Assembly (NCBI GenBank): GCA_963765815.1
Contig: CAVXXT010000003.1
Span: 186,001-250,000, forward strand
Reading direction: 5' to 3'
Source: DATLNF01 sp963765815
Lineage (GTDB): Bacteria; Actinomycetota; Actinomycetes; BP-191
Length of the DNA: 64,000 nucleotides
The position numbers and the translations under genes are program-made. Within the stretch, counting starts at the first letter, position 1. Each line of letters starts with the position of its first letter. The notes beneath the pieces are model-generated. The model did not search any database. It was not told the DNA's origin and worked only from the letters and a program-made list of their open reading frames with translations. Below are positions 9,469 to 19,187 of the stretch, piece by piece.

Positions 9469-10017
9469 TCAGCGCGCCTGGCCGTACATCGGGTGCGGCG
9501 AGACCTTCACCGCGGGCATCTCCTCGGCGCTCCAGTCCGCCTCGCGGATCGCCTTCATCGCGGCGCGGCGGGTCTCGTCGTCGAGCCGGTCGATGAACAG
9601 CACGCCGTCGAGGTGGTCGGTCTCGTGCTGGATGCAGCGCGCGAGGATCTCGGTGCCCTCGATGGTGACCGGGTCGCCGTACATGTTGAACCCTCGCGCG
9701 ACGGCGCGCATCGCACGACGCGTCGGGAACGCGAGGCCGGGCAGCGACAGGCAGCCTTCGTCACCGTCGTCGGTCTCGTCGCTGAGCGACACGATCTCCG
9801 GGTTGATCAGGTGGCCCTCGGCCTCGTCGACGTCGTAGGTGAAGACGCGGAGCAGCACGCCGATCTGCGGTGCGGCGAGCCCCGCGCCAGGCGCGTCGCG
9901 CATGGTCTCGGTGAGGTCCGCGACGAGCGTCCGCAGCTCCTTGTCGAACGTCGTCACCGGCTCGCAGGTCGCGCGCAGCACCGGGTCGCCGAGCAGGCGG
10001 ATCGGCTGGACGGACAC
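9469..10017 (-). CDS. def: Peptide deformylase
   Basis: The product removes the N-formyl group from nascent proteins. All three signature motifs are present: GAGLAAPQIG (motif 1), EGCLSLPG with zinc ligand Cys89, and QHETDHLDG with His131 and His135 and catalytic Glu132 (numbering from the GTG at 10017). I chose that GTG because MSVQPIRLLGDPVLR is the standard N-terminus; the open frame runs much further upstream without similarity. The length is 182 aa. It precedes fmt and is divergent from the winged-helix regulator gene, with about 60 bp between them. Confidence 0.93.
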   Translation of the reverse strand: MSVQPIRLLGDPVLRATCEPVTTFDKELRTLVADLTETMRDAPGAGLAAPQIGVLLRVFTYDVDEAEGHLINPEIVSLSDETDDGDEGCLSLPGLAFPTRRAMRAVARGFNMYGDPVTIEGTEILARCIQHETDHLDGVLFIDRLDDETRRAAMKAIREADWSAEEMPAVKVSPHPMYGQAR

Positions 10018-10077
10018 GCGGGACTCCGCTTCGGGTCGAGGGGCTGAGCGGTGGAGATGCCCAGTGTAGGAGAGGCC

Positions 10078-10464
10078 GTGTTGACTCGGCGGATGACCGA
10101 GCCCGCCGCGGAGCCCCTGCCGGCCGTCGTCGACGTGCTCGCGCGCCGCGGTGTGCTGACTGTCGTCACGCTGCTGGCGCTCGGGCCGTCGTCGTACCGC
10201 GCGCTGGAGAGCCGGGTCGAGGTCACCGGGAGCGTGCTGCAGCAGCGGCTTCGCGACCTGCGGCACCTCGGCGTGATCGAGGTGTCGGAGTCCGGCGAGT
10301 ACCGGCTCACCCCGGAGGGACGCAAGCTGCTCGGCGTCATCGACCGGCTCGACGCCTGGGCGAAGGAGTGGGCGGCCCGCACCCCGCGCAGCCTCCGACC
10401 GCGCGGCTCGTACGAGACGGCGTACGACGAGCCCGAGCTCCCCGACTCCCCCGGTCAGGTGTGA
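10078..10464 (+). CDS. Winged-helix (HxlR/PadR-like) transcriptional regulator
   Basis: The ~128-residue protein has a single winged-helix domain. VLTVVTLLALGPSSYRALES is followed by a recognition-helix region (GSVLQQRLRDLRHLGVIEV) and a wing (GEYRLTPEGRKLLGVIDRL), close in pattern to HxlR proteins but without the usual Cys near the N-terminus. The GTG at 10078 is preceded by AGGAG at 10069-10073, which favours it over the ATG at 10093. It is divergent from def. Target and ligand are unknown. Confidence 0.68.
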   Translation: MLTRRMTEPAAEPLPAVVDVLARRGVLTVVTLLALGPSSYRALESRVEVTGSVLQQRLRDLRHLGVIEVSESGEYRLTPEGRKLLGVIDRLDAWAKEWAARTPRSLRPRGSYETAYDEPELPDSPGQV

Positions 10465-10505
10465 GCACAAGCGCGCAGGGGTGGGGTGCCGGGCGCTCAC
10501 ACCTG
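10456..10505. terminator. Inverted repeat between convergent genes
   Basis: A perfect 11-bp inverted repeat (CAGGTGTGAGC at 10456-10466, GCTCACACCTG at 10495-10505) with a 28-nt loop spans the stop codon of the regulator gene and ends 15 bp before the priA stop. It has no T-run on either strand. Its place between converging genes suggests a two-way terminator, of the U-less kind frequent in actinobacteria. Confidence 0.55.
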
Positions 10506-10520
10506 CGCTCGGCGGGCTGA

Positions 10521-12478
10521 CTAAGCCGGCGAGAGGGGGTCGAGCTCGACCCTGACCGGGCCGGTCGCCTTCTTCGCCGACAGCACGCCGAGGCCGGCGT
10601 GCAGCCGCTCGGCCAGTGCCTGCCCGCCGGCGCGGTCGACGCGGATCAGCAGCCGTTCGCCGTCGCCGTGCGGCACCGGGCCGAGCACCTGCGCCCCGTC
10701 CGGCAGCGGCGCGGCCGCGTCGACCAGCGCGGTGAGGTCGGCCGGTGCGCCGTCGAGCGCCGCCATCCTGACGGCGGGCGGCAGCCCGAGCTCGGCCCGC
10801 TCGGCGTACTCGCGGCGCGCGAAGCCGGCCGGGTCCCAGCGCACCAGCGCCTGCACTGGAGCGAGTCCGGGGTCGGCCATCAGCACGACCCGCCCGCCGT
10901 CGGCGGCCGGCCGGGCGAGGGCCGCGGCGGCCACCCAGCGGCGCAGCGCGTCCTCTCCGGTGCGCAGGTCGGCGCGGGCGAGCATCGCACCGCCGTCGAG
11001 GAGCAGCACCGCGCCGTAGCCGTCCGCCGCGACCGGCTCGGCACCGGGGGTCGCGACGACGATCGCCGGGCTCGCATCGACCGCGGCGACGATCCCCTCA
11101 CGGTCGCTGGTGCGGACGGTGGTCCCCGCGAAAGCCCGGCCGAGCTCCTCCGCGGTGCGCCTGCTGCCGACGACGACGGCGCGCAGATCGCGCCCCTCGC
11201 AGACCTGGCACGACCAGTCGGCCGCGGGCCGGCCGCACCAACGACAGGCCAGCGGGCCTGGCGCCGAAGACATCCGGCCGAGGGGACCGCTGCAGGCCGC
11301 GCACCGCGCCGGTGCCCGGCAGCGCTGGCAGGCGACGACCGGCTGGTAGCCGGTCCGCGGCACCTGCAGCAGCACCGGCGCACCGGCCGCGAGTGACGCG
11401 CGCGCGGCCTCCCACGCGATCGACGGCAGCCGGGCCGAGCGGGCGCCGGCGTCGCGGACCTGCTGCCAGTCGTCGCCGGCCACCTCGATCCGGGGCAGTG
11501 CGGCGCGCAGGGTAGCTCGGTCCGGTGCGAGCGGCTGCGCCCAGCGGCGCGCGACCAGCAGCTCAGCCTCGACCGACGGGCTGTGCCCGCCGATCAGCGC
11601 CGCGCAGCCGGCCCGGTGCGCGCGGAGCACCAGGACGTCGCGCACGTGCGGGTAGGGCGCACGCGGCTCCTTGTGCAGGTCGTCGCCGTCGTCCCAGCAG
11701 ACGACGAGGCCGAGTTCGGACACCGGCGCCCAGGCGGCGGACCGCGTGCCGACGACGCACCGCACCTCCCCTCGGCGTACGGCGAGCCACTGCCGGTAGC
11801 GCTTCGCCGGGCCGAGGTCCGCCGACAGCGTCACGTGCCGGCCGGCGCCGAGCGCAGCCGTCAGCGCCGCGTCGACCCGGGCGACGTCACGCGCGTCGGG
11901 TACGACGATCACGGCGCCACGGCCGGCATGCAGCGTGGCCTGCGCGGCGGCGGCCACCTCAGCCGGCCAGCTCGGTCCGGGCAGCGCGCGCCACGTCGCC
12001 CGCGGGGAGTCGCCGCGCGCGAGCGCGGTCAGGAACTCGGCGCCGCCGGCGTACCGCGACCAGCCGCCGGGTGCCGGAGCGTCGGGCGGAGGGGTCGGCT
12101 CCCCCGCCGGCTCCGCCTCGACCCGGGCGTGCCGGGGCGGCACGGCGAGGCGCACCACGTCGGAGAAGGTGCCGGCCCACCGGTCGGCGACGGCGCGGGC
12201 CAGTCCGGCGATCTCGTCGGTGAGCACCGCCTCGGGCGACACCGACTTCGCGAGGGGAGACAGCCGCCCCGCGTGCTCCGACGCGGCGACCCGCTCGAGG
12301 ACCCAGCCGTCGACCAGCCGGCCGGCGAAGCGCACCCGGACCCGGGACCCGACGACCGCGAGCTCGTCGAGCTCGGGCGGCACGAGGTAGTCGAACGGCC
12401 GGTCCAGGTGCGGCAGTGGCGAGTCGACCGCGACCCGCGCGACCGGCAGGTCAGGCGCGGGCCGCTCCCCCGGTGAGG

Positions 12479-12482
<4 letters not shown>
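10521..12482 (-). CDS. priA: Primosomal protein N' PriA, helicase-inactive actinobacterial type
   Basis: The N-terminal DNA-binding domain (HLDRPFDYLVPPELDE), the zinc-binding cluster (CQRCRAPARCAAC, CRWCG, CQVC) and the C-terminal domain (EYAERAELGLPPAVRMAAL) identify PriA. The helicase motifs are degenerate. Where a Walker A loop is expected it reads LHAGRGAVIVVPDA with no GK(T/S), and the DEAH-like box is replaced by WDDGDDLHKEPRAPYPH. That is known for actinobacterial PriA, which probably acts in replication restart without unwinding. No ATG, GTG or TTG lies between the metK stop and the conserved N-terminus; a CTG at 12482 overlapping the metK stop (CTGA) is the only nearby candidate. 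Confidence 0.85.
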
Positions 12483-13675
<1,193 letters not shown>

Positions 13676-13711
13676 GCTTCGCTCCTGGAGACGGGGTGCG
13701 GGAGGGGGGTT

Positions 13712-13735
13712 CTGCCCGGCGAGTGTACCGGGCAG
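13712..13735 (-). terminator. Hairpin between coaBC and metK
   Basis: A perfect 8-bp stem (CTGCCCGG / CCGGGCAG) with an 8-nt loop lies 6 bp after the coaBC stop and about 37 bp before the metK start. It could end or attenuate coaBC transcription, or act as a processing site. No U-tract follows. Confidence 0.5.
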
Positions 13736-13740
13736 GTGAG

Positions 13741-15009
13741 TCAGGAAAGCCGCGCGGCGACCGCGTCGAGGACGGCGTGCGCGATGGTGGTCTTGGGCCC
13801 CCGAGGCACGTGCGCCTCCGTGCCGTCGGCGCCGAGGATGACGACCTCGTTGTCCTCGGTCTCGAACGCGAGGCCGTCGCCGACCTGGTTGACGACGAGC
13901 AGGTCGGCGCCCTTGCGCTGCAGCTTGTCCCGGCCGTTGGCCAGGACGTCGTCGGTCTCGGCGGCGAAGCCGACCAGGACCTGCCTGGCCGGCTTGGCCG
14001 CGGCCAGCTCGGCCAGCACGTCGGGGTTGACCGCGAGCTCGACCGGAGGGGGCACGTCGCCGGTCTTCTTCTGCTTGCTCGCCGACGGGCCGGCTGCCGG
14101 ACGGAAGTCGGCGACCGCGGCGGCCATCACGACGACATCGACGGACGGGGCAGCCTCGAGCATCGCGACCCGCAGCTCCGCGGCGCTCGTGACGCGGATG
14201 ACCTTCGCACCGGCCGGGTCGGGCAGACCGACGTTGGCCGCGACGACCGTGACGTCGGCACCGCGGGCGACGGCGGCGCGGGCGATCGCGTAGCCCTGCC
14301 GGCCGGACGAGCGGTTGCCGAGGAAGCGCACCGGGTCGAGGTGCTCCCGGGTGCCGCCGGCCGAGACGACCACCTGCACGCCGGCGAGGTCGAGCAGTCC
14401 ACGAGAGTCGGTGGCGGCGCTGCGGGCGAGCACCGCCCAGGCCAGGTCGGCCAGCGCCGCCGGCTCGGGCAGCCGGCCCTTCCCGCTGTCGGCGCCGGTG
14501 AGCCGACCCTCGGCCGGGTCGACGACGAGCACGCCACGCGAGCGCAGCGTCGCGACGTTGGCCTGGGTCGCCGGGTGCTCCCACATCTCGGTGTGCATGG
14601 CGGGCGCCATCACGACCGGGCATCGCGCGGTGAGCAGCGTCGCGGTGAGCAGGTCGTCTGCCCGACCGGTCGCCGCCCGGGCGAGCAGGTCGGCAGTGGC
14701 CGGAGCGACGATCACCAGGTCGGCGGTCTGGCCGATGCGGACGTGCGGGACCTGGTCGGCGTCGTCCCAGACGGTTGTCGTCACCAGCTGTCCGGAGAGC
14801 GCCGCGAAGGTGGCGGCGCCGACGAAGTGCAGCGCGCCGTCGGTCGGGATGACGCGGACGCTCGCGCCCGACTCGGTCAGCAGGCGGAGCAGCTCGACCG
14901 ATTTGTACGCCGCGATGCCGCCGGACACGCCGAGCACGACGTTCGGGCGGGTGGCTGCGACGTTCGGCCGGGAGGCGGGGGTCTCGCTCACGGATCCAGT
15001 GTCGCCCAC
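13741..15009 (-). CDS. coaBC: Bifunctional phosphopantothenoylcysteine decarboxylase / phosphopantothenate-cysteine ligase
   Basis: Two steps of coenzyme A synthesis are fused in 422 aa. The CoaC half (about 22-200) has VSGGIAAYKSVELLR for FMN binding and PAMHTEMW, the substrate-recognition motif usually written PxMNxxMW; His for Asn also occurs in mycobacterial CoaBC. The CoaB half has VVSAGGTREHLDPVRFLGNRS with the nucleotide-binding and catalytic residues, then AAVADFRP and GFAAETD. The frame is intact. In relatives it follows rpoZ directly; here an insertion sequence separates the two, so expression may now depend on a new promoter. Confidence 0.95.
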   Translation of the reverse strand: MGDTGSVSETPASRPNVAATRPNVVLGVSGGIAAYKSVELLRLLTESGASVRVIPTDGALHFVGAATFAALSGQLVTTTVWDDADQVPHVRIGQTADLVIVAPATADLLARAATGRADDLLTATLLTARCPVVMAPAMHTEMWEHPATQANVATLRSRGVLVVDPAEGRLTGADSGKGRLPEPAALADLAWAVLARSAATDSRGLLDLAGVQVVVSAGGTREHLDPVRFLGNRSSGRQGYAIARAAVARGADVTVVAANVGLPDPAGAKVIRVTSAAELRVAMLEAAPSVDVVVMAAAVADFRPAAGPSASKQKKTGDVPPPVELAVNPDVLAELAAAKPARQVLVGFAAETDDVLANGRDKLQRKGADLLVVNQVGDGLAFETEDNEVVILGADGTEAHVPRGPKTTIAHAVLDAVAARLS

Positions 15010-15023
15010 CGACGTAGGCAGGT

Positions 15024-15029
15024 GCTAGC
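15024..15029. repeat. Target-site duplication, left copy
   Basis: GCTAGC directly abuts the left terminal repeat and matches the copy at 16087-16092. It is the 6-bp direct repeat made on insertion. Confidence 0.88.
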
Positions 15030-16086
15030 TGTACTGACCACAGACGTTGTTGACATGAAGTGAGCCTCCGGGCGAAGTGAGGGCTGTCTAGACACCCCGC
15101 TTCAGCTCAGGAGGCTCACATGGCTCACCGTAATGCCCGTTTGACCCCGGCGGGTCGGCTCACGATGTGCGAGCGGATCTGCGATGGCCGGCCGATCGCC
15201 CACGTCGCGCACGAGATGGGCGTGTCTCGTGCGACCGCGACGAAGTGGTGGCAGCGGTATCTGCTCGACGGCGTCGACGGTCTGCAGGACCGGTCGAGCC
15301 GCCCGCACTGCTCGCCGCGGATGGTCTCCTCGCGGACAGAGGCGCGGGTGGAGCGGCTTCGCCGGAGCGAGAAGCTCGGCCCGGTGCGGATCGGGTTCCG
15401 GCTCGGCCTGGCGTCCTCGACGGTCTACCAGGTGCTCCGCCGGTTGCGGCTGAACCGGCTGGCATGGATGGACCGTCCCACCGGGCGGGTGATCCGTCGG
15501 TATGAGCGCGCCCGGCCGGGCGAGCTGGTGCATGTCGACGTGAAGAAGCTCGGCAAGATCCGCACTGGCGGTGGGTGGCGCGCCCACGGCCGCGACAGCG
15601 AACTCGGCCGCCGCAAGGCCCACTCCAAGAAGCAGCGCATCGGCTACGACTACGTCCACTCCGCCGTCGACGACCGCAGCCGCTACGCCTACTCGGAGAC
15701 CCTCGCCGACGAGACCGGACCTTCCTGCGCCGGCTTTCTGCGCCGCGCAGCGGCGGACTTCGCCCGCGTCGGCATCGCTATCGAAGAGGTAATGACCGAC
15801 AACGCGCTGAACTACCGCCGCTCGAACGACTTCCAGGCAGCCCTAGCCGAACTCGGCGCCCGGCACGTCCTCATCCCGGCCTACCGGCCCCAGGTCAACG
15901 GCAAGGTCGAACGCTTCAACCGCACCCTGCTCGAGGAGTGGGCCTACGTCCGCGTCTACACCTCAAGCGCCCGAGGGGCCGCAGCCCTCGACAAGTGGCT
16001 GCACACCTACAACCATCACCGAGCCCACACATCACTCGGCGGGCTCGCGCCGATCGACCGCGTCAACAACCTGTCCGGTCAGTACA
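15030..16086 (+). mobile_element. IS481-family insertion sequence, complete (1057 bp)
   Basis: Both ends are intact. The terminal inverted repeats begin TGTACTGACC, and 21 of the first 25 bases match between the ends (15030-15054 and 16062-16086). The element is flanked by a direct repeat of GCTAGC (15024-15029 and 16087-16092), which fits the NCTAGN target that IS481 is known to duplicate. One transposase gene fills it. The target is the stop codon of rpoZ on the opposite strand, which the duplication leaves intact. No passenger gene is present. Confidence 0.93.
15060..15119 (+). promoter_or_regulatory. Leader hairpin covering the transposase ribosome-binding site
   Basis: GTGAGCCTCC (15060-15069) is perfectly complementary to GGAGGCTCAC (15110-15119), the segment that contains the AGGAGG Shine-Dalgarno five bases before the ATG at 15120. 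Inside the 40-nt loop GAAG/CTTC can pair and TGTCTAGACA (15085-15094) is a 10-bp palindrome. In a transcript that enters from outside, the start site would be paired; a transcript begun inside the loop would leave it free. Similar protection is known for other insertion sequences; here it is inferred. Confidence 0.65.
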
Positions 16087-16091
16087 GCTAG
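15120..16091 (+). CDS. IS481-family transposase
   Basis: The 323-residue protein has an N-terminal helix-turn-helix (IAHVAHEMGVSRATATKWW, about 26-44), a second basic region to ~130, and an rve integrase core. The catalytic triad is Asp140 (LVHVDVKK), Asp227 (MTDNALNYR) and Glu264 (GKVERFNRTLLEEW), the normal DDE order. It ends TYNHHRAHTSLGG...GQYS. The final TAG lies beyond the inverted repeat, in the target duplication, so the element carries no stop of its own in this frame. AGGAGG at 15109-15114 sets the start. It is transcribed toward rpoZ. Confidence 0.95.
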   Translation: MAHRNARLTPAGRLTMCERICDGRPIAHVAHEMGVSRATATKWWQRYLLDGVDGLQDRSSRPHCSPRMVSSRTEARVERLRRSEKLGPVRIGFRLGLASSTVYQVLRRLRLNRLAWMDRPTGRVIRRYERARPGELVHVDVKKLGKIRTGGGWRAHGRDSELGRRKAHSKKQRIGYDYVHSAVDDRSRYAYSETLADETGPSCAGFLRRAAADFARVGIAIEEVMTDNALNYRRSNDFQAALAELGARHVLIPAYRPQVNGKVERFNRTLLEEWAYVRVYTSSARGAAALDKWLHTYNHHRAHTSLGGLAPIDRVNNLSGQYS

Positions 16092-16092
16092 C
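16087..16092. repeat. Target-site duplication, right copy, holding two stop codons
   Basis: GCTAGC directly abuts the right terminal repeat. Its central CTAG gives the TAG stop of the transposase on the plus strand (16089-16091) and the TAG stop of rpoZ on the minus strand (16090-16088). Confidence 0.88.
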
Positions 16093-16363
16093 GGCCGGGG
16101 TCGGTGTCGATCTGCTCGTGCGTGAGCAGGCCGGCGTTGATCTCGCGCAGCGCGATGGACAGCGCCTTCTCCTGCGGGGCGGCCGGGACCAGCGGGCCGA
16201 CGTACTCGAGCAGGCCCTCGCCGAGCTGGCTGTAGTAGGCGTTGATCTGCCGCGCGCGCTTGGCGGCGTAGATGACCAGGCTGTACTTGGAGTCGGTCGC
16301 GGCCAGCAGCTCGTCGATCGGCGGGTTGGTGATGCCCTCGGGGTGGGCGGCGGCGCCGGACAC
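16088..16363 (-). CDS. rpoZ: DNA-directed RNA polymerase omega subunit
   Basis: The 91-residue frame contains GITNPPIDELLAATDSKYSL, then AAKRARQINAYYSQLGEG and KALSIALREINAG, the conserved blocks of actinobacterial omega. It helps assemble and stabilise the RNA polymerase beta-prime subunit. It follows gmk, the standard order. The TAG stop lies in the 6-bp target of the downstream insertion sequence, and the duplication leaves the coding sequence intact. The next gene of the ancestral operon, coaBC, is now about 1.1 kb away. Confidence 0.93.
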   Translation of the reverse strand: MSGAAAHPEGITNPPIDELLAATDSKYSLVIYAAKRARQINAYYSQLGEGLLEYVGPLVPAAPQEKALSIALREINAGLLTHEQIDTDPGR

Positions 16364-16418
16364 GGGCGGTCCTCACTGGTCGTTCGAACGGGACAGGAGC
16401 GCGGCAGGCCTGCGTCGG

Positions 16419-16997
16419 TCAGGACGCGGGATCCGGCGGGTCGATCATCAAGGATACCACCCGGGCCGCGGCGGACTCGACGTCGTCGTTCACGACGACC
16501 GCGTCGAACTCGTCCTCGGCGGCCAGCTCCACCCGCGCGCGGTCGAGCCGGCTGCGGACCCGCTCGGGGTCCTCTGTGCCCCGCCCGGCGAGCCGCCGGG
16601 CCAGCTCCTCGAACGACGGCGGCGCGAGGAAGACCAGCAGCGCGGCCGGGTCGACCGCGCGCACCTGACGGGCGCCCTCGAGATCGATCTCGAGCAGCAC
16701 CGGCTCCCCCCGCGCGATCCGCTCGACGACCGGCCGGCGCGGCGTGCCGTACGACGCGCCGAAGTGAGCGTCGTGCTCGAGCAGGTCACCGGCGGCCACC
16801 ATCCGCGCGAACTCCGCGTCGTCGACGAAGTGGTACTCGACGCCCTCGGTCTCCCCCGGCCGCGGCCGGCGGGTAGTGACCGACACCGAGACCCACACCT
16901 GCGGGTGGTCGCGACGTACGGCGGCGACGACCGTGCCCTTGCCGACGCCGGACGGGCCGGACAGCACCGTCAACCGCGCGGGCCGAGAGCCGCTCAG
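16419..16997 (-). CDS. gmk: Guanylate kinase
   Basis: The product phosphorylates GMP to GDP. The P-loop is GPSGVGKGT, followed by SVTTRRPRPGETEGVEYHFV (GMP binding), GTPRRPV and EIDLEGARQVR. The only ordinary start codon in the region is TTG at 16973, which has no Shine-Dalgarno and removes the residues before LTVLSGPSG that homologues carry. A CTG at 16997, overlapping the mihF stop (CTGA), has AGGAGAGG seven bases upstream and would add SGSRPAR. I use it, with moderate certainty. The C-terminus (SLMIDPPDPAS) and size are normal. Confidence 0.9.
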   Translation of the reverse strand: MSGSRPARLTVLSGPSGVGKGTVVAAVRRDHPQVWVSVSVTTRRPRPGETEGVEYHFVDDAEFARMVAAGDLLEHDAHFGASYGTPRRPVVERIARGEPVLLEIDLEGARQVRAVDPAALLVFLAPPSFEELARRLAGRGTEDPERVRSRLDRARVELAAEDEFDAVVVNDDVESAAARVVSLMIDPPDPAS

Positions 16998-17323
16998 CCG
17001 GCGGCCTCTCCTGCCGCGAACTCACGCTCGAGCGCGCTGCGCTGCTTCGCGCCGAGACCGCGGACGCGTCGGCTCGGCGAGATCTCCAGCTTGTCCATGA
17101 TCCGCTGCGCGCGCACCTTGCCGACGCCGGGCATCGCCTCGAGCAGCGCGGAGACCTTCATCTTGCCGATGACCTCGTCGCGCTCACCGCTGTCGAGGAG
17201 CTCGGACAGGCTCAGGCTCGCGTGCTTGAGCTTGTCCTTGAGCTCGGCGCGGGCCCGACGCGCAGCGGCGGCCTTCTCCAGCGCGGCTCGGCGCTGCTCG
17301 GGGGTCAGCGACGGAAGCGCCAC
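16994..17323 (-). CDS. mihF: Actinobacterial integration host factor mIHF
   Basis: The 109-residue nucleoid-associated protein is found upstream of gmk across actinobacteria. MALPSLTPEQRRAALEKAAA is a charged N-terminal helix; VSALLEAMPGVGKVRAQRIM is the helix-hairpin-helix-like DNA-binding core, ending in SRRVRGLGAKQR. The GTG at 17323 has AGGAGGGG upstream. It lies 128 bp after pyrF, so it may have its own promoter in that gap, although I see no convincing -35/-10 pair. Confidence 0.92.
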   Translation of the reverse strand: MALPSLTPEQRRAALEKAAAARRARAELKDKLKHASLSLSELLDSGERDEVIGKMKVSALLEAMPGVGKVRAQRIMDKLEISPSRRVRGLGAKQRSALEREFAAGEAAG

Positions 17324-17451
17324 GCTGCTTTCCCCTCCTGACGTCGATCACGCGGTACGGCGAAGATGCACGGATTCGGCCAGGGCGCACGCTAGCGACA
17401 ACGGACGGGCCGGGGCAAAGCGGGCGCGGCGCGGCTGGCCGAACGTGCGGG

Positions 17452-18138
17452 TCAGATCCGCGTCAGGTCCGCCGCGATGGCGGCGGCGGCGGCGCCGGGA
17501 TCGGCTGCGCCGGTGATCGGGCGGCCGATCACGACCAGGTCAGCACCCGCGGCGATCGCCTCTCTCGGAGTCGCCACGCGCGCTTGGTCGTCGGCGCTGG
17601 CGCCGATCGGGCGCACGCCGGGGGTGATCAGCGTGATGTCCGGGCCGACCTCCGCCCGGACCGCGGCGACCTCCTGCGGGCTGCACACCAGCGCCCGCGC
17701 GCCGGCTCCGACAGCGAGCACGGCGAGCCGTCGTACGGCGTCGGCGGCCGGCCCGCCGAGGCCGATCTGGGACAGCGCCTCCTCGCCGAGGGAGGTAAGG
17801 ACCGTCACGCCGGCGATCTTGGTGTCCGGCGCGGCGTCGACCGCGGCGCGGACCATGTCGGCCCCGCCGCTGGCGTGGACAGTGAGGAAGTCCGGCGCGA
17901 GCCGCGCGACCGACTTGGCGGCGCCGGCGACGGTCGCCGGGATGTCGTGCAGCTTGAGGTCGAGGAACAGCCCGATCTCGGTGCCGCCGCGGACGACGCG
18001 GACGACCTCGGGGCCGTGCGCGCAGAACAGCTCCAGCCCGATCTTGAGGACGGAGACGTGCGGCTGCACGGCCTGCGCCCAGCGAGCAGCGGTGTCGATG
18101 TCCTTCGCATCGAGCGCGACGGCGATCGGTGCGGTCAC
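17452..18138 (-). CDS. pyrF: Orotidine 5'-phosphate decarboxylase
   Basis: The last enzyme of UMP synthesis. The active-site motif FLDLKLHDIPATV supplies the Asp/Lys/Asp network. TVHASGGADMVRAAV, ITPGVRPIG and DLVVIGRPITGA form the phosphate-binding parts of the barrel. It has 228 aa and an intact frame. It lies 13 bp after pyrD in the pyr operon. Confidence 0.95.
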   Translation of the reverse strand: MTAPIAVALDAKDIDTAARWAQAVQPHVSVLKIGLELFCAHGPEVVRVVRGGTEIGLFLDLKLHDIPATVAGAAKSVARLAPDFLTVHASGGADMVRAAVDAAPDTKIAGVTVLTSLGEEALSQIGLGGPAADAVRRLAVLAVGAGARALVCSPQEVAAVRAEVGPDITLITPGVRPIGASADDQARVATPREAIAAGADLVVIGRPITGAADPGAAAAAIAADLTRI

Positions 18139-18151
18139 TGGGCCGGCCAGC

Positions 18152-19187
18152 TCACTCGGGGTCTCCCTCGTCGTCGGGGTCGGGCGCGAAGTGATCGGGC
18201 ACCGCGGGTACGCCGGCCGCCCGATGGGCGAGCCCGACCGCGTCCTCGAACTTCTCGAAGCCGCGCTCGGCCAGCGCGGCCCGCAGCTCGGTCAGGACGC
18301 GCATCGGCGCACTCGGGTCGCCGAAGACAGCGGTGCCGACCTGCACCGCGGACGCGCCGGCGAGGACGAACTGCAGTGCGTCGAGCCCGGAGCGGATCCC
18401 GCCCACGCCGATGATCGGCACGGTGGGCATCGCCTGGTGCACCTGCCAGACGCAGCGCAGCGCCACGGGCCGGATCGCCGGGCCGGACAGCCCGCCGGTG
18501 GTCCCGGCGAGGACGGGGCGCATCGTGTCGGTGTCGATCACGATGCCGAGCGAGCGTGTTGACGAGGGTCAGCCCGTGCGCCCCGGAGTCGACGCACGCG
18601 CGGGCGATCGCGACGATGTCGGTCACGTCGGGCGAGAGCTTGGCGAACACCGGTACGCCGGCGTTGCGGCGTACGGCGGAGATGACGTCGCCCGCCGCAC
18701 GGGCGTCGCACGCGAAGACCGTGCCGCGGTCCTCGACGTTGGGGCAGCTGATGTTGACCTCGAGCATCGTCATGCCGGGCTTGTTGCGCAGCTTGGCCGC
18801 GAGCTTGGAGTAGGCGTCGACCGACGACCCGGCGATCGAGACGACGCCGCGCGCGCCGCGCTCGGCGATCCAGGCGAGGTCCTTCTCGAGGAACTGCTCG
18901 ATGCCGGGCCCCTGCAGCCCGATCGAGTTGAGCATCCCGCTCGGCGTCTCGGCCATCCGCGGCGTCGGCCGGCCGGAGCGGGGCTCGAGCATGATCGACT
19001 TGGTGACGACCCCGCCGAGCTCGGCCACGTCGAAGAACTGGCTCAGCTCCTGCCCGGCCGCAGCGCAGCCGGACGCGGTGAAGACCGGGTTGGGGAACCA
19101 CGTGCCGGCCAGCCGGGTGCTCATGTCGACGGACTGGAGGGCCGCGCCGCCCCGGCGCAGGACGCGGACGTCGTCGCCGGGTGTCAT
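18152..19187 (-). CDS. pyrD: Dihydroorotate dehydrogenase, catalytic subunit PyrD type 1B (1-nt frameshift)
   Basis: The product oxidises dihydroorotate; partnering with PyrK makes it the NAD-dependent class 1B. N-terminal part: GTWFPNPVFTASGCAA, VVTKSIMLEPRSGRP, NSIGLQGPG and VNISCPNV (substrate Asn and active Cys). The frame breaks near 18545, where ACGCTCGCTCGG carries one base too many for the expected T-L-L-G. It resumes as VIDTDTMRPVLAGTTGGLSG, then GVGGIRSGLDALQFVLAGAS (FMN phosphate site). The ATG at 19187 overlaps the pyrK stop (ATGA). Confidence 0.92.

Noticed and set aside
13676..13740. Possible SAM riboswitch before metK
   Set aside because: The 65-bp leader has one simple hairpin and none of the conserved SAM-I, SAM-II or SAM-IV features.
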